DNA from: Leptotrichia sp. oral taxon 212
GTDB lineage: Bacteria > Fusobacteriota > Fusobacteriia > Fusobacteriales > Leptotrichiaceae
Length of the DNA: 64,000 nt
Direction of reading: 5' to 3'
Assembly: GCF_001274535.1 (NCBI RefSeq)
Contig: NZ_CP012410.1
Location: 2,081,126-2,145,125 of the forward strand
In this document: piece after piece, positions 34,365 through 42,786 of the stretch
Position numbering within the stretch: the stretch's first letter is position 1
How the letters are laid out: the number at the start of each line of letters is the position of its first letter
The notes under the pieces: generated by a model
The model's database searches: none
What the model saw: the letters and a program-made list of their open reading frames with translations, nothing else
What the model was told of the DNA's origin: nothing
Program-made: the position numbers and the translations under genes

Positions 34365-34392
34365 GGACTGTCTCAAATTTACGAAACAGTCC
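34365..34392 (+). terminator. Terminator after copZ-like gene, probably bidirectional
   Basis: GGACTGT and ACAGTCC form a 7-bp stem with a 14-nt loop, followed on the plus strand by TCCTTTATTTATTTT. On the minus strand the stem is followed by CTTTCTTC, so it may also end the YciI-NADPH oxidoreductase transcript. Confidence 0.7.
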
Positions 34393-34400
34393 TCCTTTAT

Positions 34401-34706
34401 TTATTTTAAATTTTTATCAAATATAAAACTTGAAAAGTTTTCGTTGTATTTAGATACCTGAAACTCTATTATCTCATAATCTGCTATTTCTTCAATATAG
34501 AACGGATCTTCAAATAAAATTTTTTTTGCTTCTTGTAAATTATCTGAATTGAATAAAATCACTCCACCTGATTCTGGAAAATATTTTTTTCCACTGCATA
34601 AAAAATTTCCTTTTGAAAAATATTTATCAAGATATTTTAAATGATCTTCTAAAAATTCATTCACTACTTTTATTGATTTTTTATATCTTAAATTTGCAAT
34701 AAACAT
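34401..34706 (-). CDS. YciI-like (YCII) domain protein
   Basis: 101 residues. The pattern MFIANLRYKKSIKVV near the start, LEDHLKYLDKYFSKGNFLCS and ESGGVILFNSDNLQEAKKIL fits the YCII ferredoxin-like alpha+beta domain, with the His equivalent to the putative catalytic His present (EDHLKYL). No reaction is established for most members. It lies 12 nt after the NAD(P)H oxidoreductase, so the two form one unit divergent from an HxlR regulator. Confidence 0.75.
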   Translation of the reverse strand: MFIANLRYKKSIKVVNEFLEDHLKYLDKYFSKGNFLCSGKKYFPESGGVILFNSDNLQEAKKILFEDPFYIEEIADYEIIEFQVSKYNENFSSFIFDKNLK

Positions 34707-34718
34707 ATCTTTTATCTC

Positions 34719-35261
34719 CTATTCTCTTGTTCTACGAATATGTTCAATGTAATCTCTTGCATTTTTACTAAGTTTATCATCATTTAATTCATTTATATGA
34801 GAAGAAACTCCATAAACACTAAAATAGGGCAAATAAATTCCCTGAGCATAATTTACAGTTTCTTCAAATGGAATAAATATCTCATCAAGAGAAAATTTAT
34901 TTTTTCCCCCATGTCTATAATATTCCATTTTGCCTCCAGCTGTTACAGCTAACCCGATTTTCTTACCTTTTAATTTGTTCCCTTGAGGTCCATAGGCCCA
35001 GTTGTATTCAAAGACTTCATCCAACCATTTTTTTAATAAAGGAGGACAATTAAACCAAAATAGAGGAAACTGTAAAATAATATGTTCGTATTGCATCAAT
35101 AAACTTTGTTCTTTTTGCACATCTATATTCCAATTAGGATATTCTATATACAATTCATGAACTTTTATTTCTTGAGGATATTTAAATAACTCATCCTTCC
35201 ATCTTTTATTTGCTTTTGATTCATTGATCTTTGGATGAGCTAAAATCACTAAGGTTTTCAT
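34719..35261 (-). CDS. NAD(P)H oxidoreductase, flavodoxin-2 fold (KefF/MdaB type)
   Basis: 180 residues. LVILAHPKINESKANKRW gives the FMN/FAD phosphate-binding start, and QFPLFWFNCPPLLKKWLDEV, YGPQGNKLKGKKIGLAVTAG are the hallmark blocks of the quinone reductase (Flavodoxin_2) family. It would reduce quinones or other electrophiles with NAD(P)H. It is transcribed away from the HxlR regulator at 35431, its likely controller. Confidence 0.88.
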   Translation of the reverse strand: MKTLVILAHPKINESKANKRWKDELFKYPQEIKVHELYIEYPNWNIDVQKEQSLLMQYEHIILQFPLFWFNCPPLLKKWLDEVFEYNWAYGPQGNKLKGKKIGLAVTAGGKMEYYRHGGKNKFSLDEIFIPFEETVNYAQGIYLPYFSVYGVSSHINELNDDKLSKNARDYIEHIRRTRE

Positions 35262-35340
35262 AACTATAAACCATTCCTTTCTTTCAATTTGATATTATAT
35301 TATATATTCTTATACGAAACTTGTAAATACACACAAAAAC

Positions 35341-35356
35341 GTAAGTATATACTTAC
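35341..35356. promoter_or_regulatory. 16-bp perfect palindrome between oxidoreductase and hxlR genes
   Basis: GTAAGTATATACTTAC is a perfect palindrome in the divergent intergenic region. Known HxlR-family sites are AT-rich palindromes with GTA/TAC arms, so this is a good operator candidate for the 35431-35802 regulator. Confidence 0.6.
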
Positions 35357-35430
35357 CTAAAGGTAACTACTGGACTTGCTTTATAAATTATGTAATAATA
35401 TTCTTACAATAATTATACTAGGAGGTCTAC

Positions 35431-35802
35431 ATGAAACAATATATTTTAGGGATTGAAGCAACACTTGAAATTTTTGGAGGAAAATGGAAGGCATTAATAG
35501 CATATATTCTTACATTTGGAACAAAAAGAACTGGAGAGCTTCAAAGATTAATTCCCGGTATTTCTCAAAAAATACTCATTGAAAAATTGAAAGAACTTGA
35601 AAGAGATGGAATTATCGAAAAACATGTATATGAAGAAATGCCTCCAAAAGTTGAGTATAAATTAACAGAATACGGATATTCATTTTCTAATATTCTATAT
35701 GCAATGTGTTTTTGGGGAAGAGAAAATATTAAGTTAAGAAAGGAAAAAGGAGAAGATATTATTTTATTGGATAAAAAAGAGGAATTCAATAAAAAATATT
35801 AA
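35431..35802 (+). CDS. HxlR-family transcriptional regulator
   Basis: 123 residues with a winged helix: LEIFGGKWKALIAYILTFG, RTGELQRLIPGISQKILIEKLKELERDGII and the wing YEEMPPKVEYKLTEYG, all typical of HxlR. There is no Cys near the N-terminus where redox-sensing members (HypR, YodB) carry one; the only Cys is in YAMCFWG. AGGAGG precedes ATG. It probably represses the divergent oxidoreductase-YciI pair. Confidence 0.9.
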   Translation: MKQYILGIEATLEIFGGKWKALIAYILTFGTKRTGELQRLIPGISQKILIEKLKELERDGIIEKHVYEEMPPKVEYKLTEYGYSFSNILYAMCFWGRENIKLRKEKGEDIILLDKKEEFNKKY

Positions 35803-35823
35803 ATATCCCCTTTTATCATTTAT

Positions 35824-36624
35824 TTACTCTAATTCTAATAATTCCATAATATTTTCACCAAGTATTTTAGCTGTTATTTTTTTAGAAGGGCTTAAATATT
35901 CTATCATTTGTCTATTAAGCAGTGGATCTCCATAAGGTGCATCTGAACTGAAAAAACATTTTTTGGGAATTTCACTTATTATCATTTTTAATGCAAGTGT
36001 TGAAAAAGCTGCTGATAAATCCATATATGCATTTTGAGTATTCTTTACAAATTCTGTCACTTCCATCCAGTTATATCCTCCCATATGTCCAAATATAACA
36101 GGAGTATCAGAATATTTTAGAGTAAATTTTTCAATTATTTTTATACCATTTAATGTTACTGGATTAAAAGTATGTATCCATACAGGCAATTTATCATATC
36201 CTTCCAGTACTTTAAAAATTGTTTCTAGCTGACTAATTTGTTCATCGTTACCAGGCGTAAATTCTCCTATTCCCTTCAATCTATTTTTTATAATATATCT
36301 TTCTATCCATTCTGTCGTTTCCTCAAAAGACATTCCCAATGGCACAGATCCAAATCCATAAAATCTATCAGAATATTTCTCTAATACTGACATCATATCT
36401 AAAATATCTTTTTTCATTCTTTTTCTATTTGCTTCAATTGTATTTTTCCCTCCAAGAATATTAAATAATACCGATATTTCATTTTTAAATTCAGTCAGCG
36501 TTGAAACCTTTTCAGGATGAGGTGTCGTTGTAAAAAGTATTGTTTTATCCACTCCTGCTTCATTCATTTTTTCTATCTGTAATTCTGAAGGTAACATTAG
36601 ATGCTCATGACTATCTATTATCAT
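35824..36624 (-). CDS. Amidohydrolase-2 family metal-dependent hydrolase
   Basis: About 266 residues from ATG 36624 (MIIDSHEHLMLPSEL; AGGAAG upstream). The H-x-H motif (SHEH), the mid-chain HTF and FGHMGG histidines, and the late Asp in FSSDAPYGDP are the TIM-barrel amidohydrolase metal ligands. Substrates in this family are varied (decarboxylases, lactonases). It ends 21 nt past the 3' end of the convergent hxlR gene and is divergent from a second HxlR regulator. Confidence 0.83.
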   Translation of the reverse strand: MIIDSHEHLMLPSELQIEKMNEAGVDKTILFTTTPHPEKVSTLTEFKNEISVLFNILGGKNTIEANRKRMKKDILDMMSVLEKYSDRFYGFGSVPLGMSFEETTEWIERYIIKNRLKGIGEFTPGNDEQISQLETIFKVLEGYDKLPVWIHTFNPVTLNGIKIIEKFTLKYSDTPVIFGHMGGYNWMEVTEFVKNTQNAYMDLSAAFSTLALKMIISEIPKKCFFSSDAPYGDPLLNRQMIEYLSPSKKITAKILGENIMELLELE

Positions 36625-36716
36625 GCAATTCACTCTTCCTTTCATTTATCTTTTCTGTTATAATAAAAGTGTAACATATCTTCATAATTGCTACAAGTAC
36701 GTACATTTTTAATATA

Positions 36717-36736
36717 AAGTATCTTTTTAGATACTT
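36717..36736. promoter_or_regulatory. Inverted repeat upstream of second hxlR gene
   Basis: AAGTATCT-TTTT-AGATACTT is an 8-bp perfect inverted repeat 15 nt before the ATG of the HxlR gene at 36751, overlapping the likely transcription start. GTACGTAC lies 20 nt further upstream. It is probably an autoregulatory operator. Confidence 0.5.
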
Positions 36737-36750
36737 AAGAAAGGATAAAT

Positions 36751-37083
36751 ATGTCAAAAACTTTATCACCTTCAAATATATGTCCTATGGATATAGGAAT
36801 AAACATATTGAGTGGAAAATGGAAACTTCAAATTTTATGGAATTTATACAATAGAAAAATAATTCGTTTTAACGAACTTCAGAGAAATCTTGGAAACATA
36901 ACTACAAAAACTTTGACATTACAGTTAAGGGAACTGGAAAATAATAGAATAGTAAAAAGAACTGTTTATCCTGAAGTTCCTCCAAGAGTTGAATATTCAC
37001 TAACCGAGACTGGTCAATCTATTGAACCTGTACTAAAAGCTTTATGTAATTGGGGAAAAGAATATTTGAAATCCATAACTTAG
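36751..37083 (+). CDS. HxlR-family transcriptional regulator
   Basis: 110 residues. It carries CPMDIGINILSGKWKLQILW, the classic HxlR N-terminus with a conserved Cys at about residue 11, LQRNLGNITTKTLTLQLREL and the wing PEVPPRVEYSLTETG. The Cys before the first helix is where redox- or electrophile-sensing members react. It is divergent from the amidohydrolase, its likely target. The IS30 element lies just downstream. Confidence 0.9.
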   Translation: MSKTLSPSNICPMDIGINILSGKWKLQILWNLYNRKIIRFNELQRNLGNITTKTLTLQLRELENNRIVKRTVYPEVPPRVEYSLTETGQSIEPVLKALCNWGKEYLKSIT

Positions 37084-37197
37084 AAATTTCTTAATAGTAA
37101 CAAAATCAGCTGGAACAACTTTTATTTACACTGAAATATTACAACAGATTATTATAAACCAAATTTTTAAAATTGTAATTCCTAAATTGCAATATTA

Positions 37198-38241
37198 ATT
37201 GCGACATTTTACCAAATTTTTTAAAAGCTAATTTCGTGTAAAAATTTTTCAAATGGTGTTGCATAGTTTAAACATTTTCTTGGTCTTGAATTTATTAGCA
37301 TTAAGGTCTTTATCAGGTCTTCCGTCTCTATTTTTGATATATCGGTCTTCTTTGGATAAAATTCTCTCAGAAGACCGTTGCTGTTTTCGTTACAGCCTCT
37401 CTGCCAAGAGCAGTACGGATCTGCAAAATAGAAATCTATTCCCATCTTTTCCACCTCTTCCCAGCATGAAAATTCCTTTCCCCTGTCTGATGTAAAAGTC
37501 TTAAATGCTCCTTTGGGAATACTGGTTGTCAGCTGCTTTATTGCTTCCAGCATTGAACTTTTACTTCTATCTTTCAGCTTCATTGCTACATAAAACCGTG
37601 TCTTCAACTCCACAAATGTCGCAAAATAGGCTTTGCTTTCCCCTCTTGATGAAACTACAGAATCCACCTCCCAATGCCCAAAAACTTCCTTTGTACTTAC
37701 TTCAGACGGTCTTTCTTCAATTGTTTTTCCAATATTAAATTTTCCTCTTGTCTCTTTGGTTTTCGCTCTTTTTCCCTTTCTTCTTAAAACTTTCAGGGAA
37801 ACATCCGGAAAATTGCTGTACAGCCAGTTATAGATAGTTTTAAAGGACAATCTTCCTTTTAATTCCCTGCCAATAATCTGTTCAGGTGACCAGGTTTTGC
37901 AGAGCCTGTCTTCTATCAGACTTTTCAGTTCGGGAGTAATCTTTGAATTTCTTCCTTTATTAGCAGCTTTTGCATTAGCATCTGCCTGAGCATTTTCAGA
38001 AGAGTATTCACCATTAGTCCTCTTTATTTCACGGTAAATGGTAGCCCTGTGTCTATTAAGGATTTTAGCAATTTCAGAAATTTTGTAATTTTCCTTTAAC
38101 AGAACCTCTAGTTTATTTCTTTCATTTATGGTAAAATATTTATGACTCATGATATATTTCCTTTCGTTAATGTTTTTGTGGTTACTAACATTTTAACACG
38201 AAATTATCATGAGTTTTTACATTTTCTAATTTTGTCGCAAT
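37198..38241 (-). mobile_element. IS30-family insertion sequence, complete
   Basis: A 1044-bp element with ends ATTGCGACA / TGTCGCAAT; further inside, both ends carry TAATTTCGTGT. It contains one intact transposase gene. It is flanked on both sides by ATATTA (37192-37197 and 38242-38247), a perfect 6-bp direct repeat and likely target duplication, although IS30 duplications are more often 2-3 bp and AT-rich chance matches are possible. Confidence 0.85.
37221..38150 (-). CDS. IS30-family transposase
   Basis: 309 residues, full length. The N-terminal helix-turn-helix is YFTINERNKLEVLLKENYKI and RHRATIYREIKRTNGEY, as in IS30 transposases. Catalytic DDE residues lie in HWEVDSVVSSRG (first Asp), FTSDRGKEFSCW (second Asp) and NSNGLLREFYPKKTD (Glu). 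It appears intact, so the element may be active. It lies between the second HxlR gene and the PepSY gene of module 2. Confidence 0.95.
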   Translation of the reverse strand: MSHKYFTINERNKLEVLLKENYKISEIAKILNRHRATIYREIKRTNGEYSSENAQADANAKAANKGRNSKITPELKSLIEDRLCKTWSPEQIIGRELKGRLSFKTIYNWLYSNFPDVSLKVLRRKGKRAKTKETRGKFNIGKTIEERPSEVSTKEVFGHWEVDSVVSSRGESKAYFATFVELKTRFYVAMKLKDRSKSSMLEAIKQLTTSIPKGAFKTFTSDRGKEFSCWEEVEKMGIDFYFADPYCSWQRGCNENSNGLLREFYPKKTDISKIETEDLIKTLMLINSRPRKCLNYATPFEKFLHEISF

Positions 38242-38370
38242 ATATTATACAATCTATGAATTATAAAAACATGTACCATTAAATTCTTTAATTTTATCAA
38301 CTAAAATATCGATACATGTTTTTATATATTTTCCATTTAATTTCAGACTGTCATACTATTCTTCTAATAT

Positions 38371-39141
38371 CTATTCTACAACTTCTCCTGTTACTCCATC
38401 TAGCTTGATAACATGTTCATTTCCTTCATGGTTTACTTTTCCCGAATAAATGAACCTGTTATTTTCATATTTTATTACAAGTCTTGTTATATCTGAATCT
38501 GTTGCACCTGAAATATTTTGAAGCATTATTTCTCTTGCTTTTTCTTCTGGAAGGAGAACAACTTTAGTATAATCTGTTTTATTTGCTATTTTTGCAACAA
38601 ATCTTTCATTTTTTGATTTTTGCATTTTTGAAGAATCTGAACTGTTCTTATCTGCTAACTCACTATTTTTAACAGCATTAGCTATATTTCTTTTTTCCAC
38701 ACTAAATCTTTCAAATTTTGCTCCAAAGTCAGCTTCTGAATTCTTATAATTCTGATTTCTGGATTCTGCTATAGGAGCAGGGGAAACAGGTGTTTCAAAT
38801 TTAGAGCTTCTATGCATTGATGTTTCAAATTCCTTGTCTCTCTGACTATAAGCCAGTATTTTTCCTGTATTTGCATCTATTCCATATTTATATTTCTTAT
38901 TTAACGTAGTAAATTCAACCTCATACACAAGTTTTTTATTTTCTTTTCCCAACATAAGTTTAGTAATCTTTGTTAAATTTTTCGATACTTTGGAATGATT
39001 AAGTGCAAGATTTTTTGCTTCTTCACTAGTAATCTTTGCATTGTAGTTATTTATTTTTACAGATATTTTCTTACTTTTTGAAGCATATACTCCAGATGTT
39101 AAAAGCAATATTCCAAATATTATTAAAGCTTTATTTTTCAT
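38371..39141 (-). CDS. Exported protein with two PepSY domains (module 2)
   Basis: 256 residues: signal peptide ending near GVYA-SK, PepSY 1 (about 35-95, ending YGIDANTGKILAYS), a low-complexity linker of about 90 residues rich in Ser/Asn/Lys, then PepSY 2 (about 195-255, ending KLDGVTGEVVE). It is a longer version of the 3675-4286 protein and, as there, the last gene after RR and HK (32-nt gap to the kinase). Likely extracytoplasmic; a partner or target of the kinase is inferred. Confidence 0.85.
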   Translation of the reverse strand: MKNKALIIFGILLLTSGVYASKSKKISVKINNYNAKITSEEAKNLALNHSKVSKNLTKITKLMLGKENKKLVYEVEFTTLNKKYKYGIDANTGKILAYSQRDKEFETSMHRSSKFETPVSPAPIAESRNQNYKNSEADFGAKFERFSVEKRNIANAVKNSELADKNSSDSSKMQKSKNERFVAKIANKTDYTKVVLLPEEKAREIMLQNISGATDSDITRLVIKYENNRFIYSGKVNHEGNEHVIKLDGVTGEVVE

Positions 39142-39173
39142 TTACTCTTCTCCTGTTTATATAAATTTATGTT

Positions 39174-40637
39174 TTAATTATTAGAATTTTCATTTTTTAA
39201 TGGAAGTTCAAACGTAAAAACTGTTCCTTTTCCTAACTCACTTTCTACATTTATTGTACCTTTATGGGCATCTATAATCCATTTTACGAGTGAAAGACCA
39301 AGTCCTGAATTATCTCCCGAACGTGAAGGTTCAACCTGATAGAAGCGGTTCCATATTTTTCCCATGTGCTCCTGTGCTATCCCAATTCCATCATCTTCAA
39401 CTCTACACACAATCCTATCCTGATTCTGAAAAAGTTCTATTACAATTTTTCCATTTTCTTTTCCATAAGTTATTGCATTATCTATAAGATTTATCAAGAT
39501 ACGTGTTATCATGGATTTATCAACATCAGCATATAAATTTTCCTTTATATCGCTTTTTATCGTTATATTTTTTTCCTGAGCTTTTTCCATCTTCATTTCT
39601 GCAGCCATTTCAACTACTTCACTCATATCAGTATTTTCAACATTTAATTTCTGACTCCCTTTGTCCATCCTTGCAAGCATAAGCAGTTTTGATATAAGAT
39701 TAGTCATTTTTTTTGACTCATCCAGTATATTTTCAAATATATCCTTTGTTTCCTCATTTATTTCAACATACTTAAGTCCATACTGACTTTGTGAGCTTAT
39801 AACTGATATAGGGGTTCTCAGTTCATGTGATACATCTGAAGTAAACTGTGTTTCCCTGTCAAAAGAATTCTGGAGCCTGTCAAACATTTTGTCAAAAGTA
39901 TGTGCCAGAACTGAAATTTCATCTTTTCCTTTCCCTATGTCAATTCTTTTCGTCAGATCATTTCCTTCGTTAATTTTTTCAGCAGTTTCCCTTATTTTTT
40001 CTATCGGATCAAAGGCCTTCTTTGTTATAAGATATCCTCCCAAAGCTGAAATAACAAGTAAAAACGGAAATACTACAAAAAATATGTTCATAATGGACTC
40101 AAGATTTTTTTCAACTCCTGATGCCGGCGTTATACCTCTCACATAAATGATTCCATAATCTTTTATTTCTTTTTTTATCTCATAGACATACCATTTTGAA
40201 CTTTCATATTGGACAGTCATTACCGACTTTTCACCTGAAAAAGCATTCTTGAACTCAAAATCCAGATAGGAATCTCCATAAATAAATTCCTTGTCTGAAT
40301 CATAAATAGAAACAAAAATTTCATTAACAGCCGCTTCCAGGTTATTGTCGAGTACAATCTCATCGTCTTTAAATTCCATATTCTTAACAGTTCTTTCGAC
40401 TGTCTTTTTCAATCTGTTATGAACAGAATTTCTTACTATGTAGTCATTTATATAGAACATTGTTCCAAAAAATAGAACTGTAATTCCAATTATAAGTCCT
40501 GTATACCAGAAAGTTATCCTGAGCTTTATCGAAAGTGCTTCAGGAGAAGTCCTTGCTTTTCTGTTTTTTTCTGATTTTTTATTTTTTGTTTTATCTCTTG
40601 AGGAATGTTCATCTACATTTTCATATATTTTATTCAT
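39174..40637 (-). CDS. Sensor histidine kinase (PepSY module 2)
   Basis: 487 residues. A charged cytoplasmic N-terminal extension of about 35 residues is absent from module 1. TM1 is about 41-63, the sensor region about 64-175 with the shared VRGITPASGVE motif, TM2 about 182-204, and HAMP follows. His271 in SHELRTP is the phospho-acceptor; N box NLIDNAITYG, G1 DDGIGIAQEH and G2 GLGLSLVKWI are intact. It overlaps its response regulator by 8 nt. Confidence 0.93.
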   Translation of the reverse strand: MNKIYENVDEHSSRDKTKNKKSEKNRKARTSPEALSIKLRITFWYTGLIIGITVLFFGTMFYINDYIVRNSVHNRLKKTVERTVKNMEFKDDEIVLDNNLEAAVNEIFVSIYDSDKEFIYGDSYLDFEFKNAFSGEKSVMTVQYESSKWYVYEIKKEIKDYGIIYVRGITPASGVEKNLESIMNIFFVVFPFLLVISALGGYLITKKAFDPIEKIRETAEKINEGNDLTKRIDIGKGKDEISVLAHTFDKMFDRLQNSFDRETQFTSDVSHELRTPISVISSQSQYGLKYVEINEETKDIFENILDESKKMTNLISKLLMLARMDKGSQKLNVENTDMSEVVEMAAEMKMEKAQEKNITIKSDIKENLYADVDKSMITRILINLIDNAITYGKENGKIVIELFQNQDRIVCRVEDDGIGIAQEHMGKIWNRFYQVEPSRSGDNSGLGLSLVKWIIDAHKGTINVESELGKGTVFTFELPLKNENSNN

Positions 40638-41316
40638 TTTCCACCTTTAAAACATATCCAACTCTTCTTATTGTATGAATTAATTTTGGAGAAAAATCGT
40701 TGTCTATTTTCTTTCTCAAAAACTTTATATACACCTCTACTATATTACTTCCACCTTCATAATCAAAATCCCAGACATGTTCCTCTATTTTTTCCTTTGA
40801 AACTACTCGACCTTTATTTCTCATCATATATTCCAGTATTGAAAATTCCTTTGCTGACAGTTTTATGGATATTTCATCCCTGAATACTTCATGTTTATTA
40901 CAGTCTACTGTCAGATTGGCTATTTTTAGAATATTTCCACTATCTTCTCCTGAAACAGAATTTTTCCTCAGGACAACACGGATACGTGCAAGAAGCTCTT
41001 CAAAGGCAAAAGGCTTTACAAGATAATCATCTGCTCCAAGATCCAGTCCTTTTACCCTGTCCTCAATCTGATCCCTGGCTGTCAGAAACAGCACAGGCGT
41101 CTTTATCCCCTTTTTTCTCATGGATTCCATTACTTCAAAACCATTTTTTTTAGGCAACATTATATCAAGAAGAATAATGTCATATTCAACAGAAAATATA
41201 TAATCTAGAGCCTCTTCACCGTCAAAACAGCTATCCACTCCATATTTTTCCTGTTTCAATGTCTTTACAATTATATCGTTTATTTTTTTCTCATCTTCCA
41301 CTACTAAAATACGCAT
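40630..41316 (-). CDS. OmpR-family response regulator (PepSY module 2)
   Basis: 228 residues with receiver residues E7/D8, Asp51 (LLDIMLP), Thr79 and Lys101, and an OmpR-type winged helix ending IHTIRRVGYVLK. It closely resembles the module-1 regulator over its whole length, including FDGEEALDYI and DYLVKPF, so modules 1 and 2 are probably duplicates. First gene of a three-gene unit, downstream of tgt. Confidence 0.93.
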   Translation of the reverse strand: MRILVVEDEKKINDIIVKTLKQEKYGVDSCFDGEEALDYIFSVEYDIILLDIMLPKKNGFEVMESMRKKGIKTPVLFLTARDQIEDRVKGLDLGADDYLVKPFAFEELLARIRVVLRKNSVSGEDSGNILKIANLTVDCNKHEVFRDEISIKLSAKEFSILEYMMRNKGRVVSKEKIEEHVWDFDYEGGSNIVEVYIKFLRKKIDNDFSPKLIHTIRRVGYVLKVENE

Positions 41317-41369
41317 TTTTACTCCTGACGGGATACTACATAATCATAAACAGATATTTCCAGAAGTCA

Positions 41370-42545
<1,176 letters not shown>

Positions 42546-42560
42546 CTATATCTATCGTCC

Positions 42561-42778
42561 TGAAGCTATTTCAAAATAAAATAATATAAAAAATATTTAT
42601 AAATTCATTCTAAATTTTATAATTCAAAACAGGAAAGGGACACGCAGAAAAAATTATTGTTCGAACCTTTAGATAAGTTTATAATTTTTTCTTGGAGAAC
42701 TCCTGTTTTGAATGAATAAAATTTTGTGATATGAATAAATATTTTTTATATATTTTGTTTGAATTTGAAATAGCTTCA
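42561..42778. repeat. 218-bp MITE-like inverted repeat
   Basis: Two arms of about 100 nt are imperfect reverse complements. The outer 15 nt (TGAAGCTATTTCAAA) are exact, as are ATATAAAAAATATTTAT, ATTCAAAACAGGA and AGAAAAAATTAT further in. The centre is about 20 nt. It has no coding capacity. It fills the gap between relA (stop at 42787) and tgt (start at 42545). No target duplication is clear and no second copy was noticed in this window. Confidence 0.75.
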
Positions 42779-42786
42779 TCTCCTTT

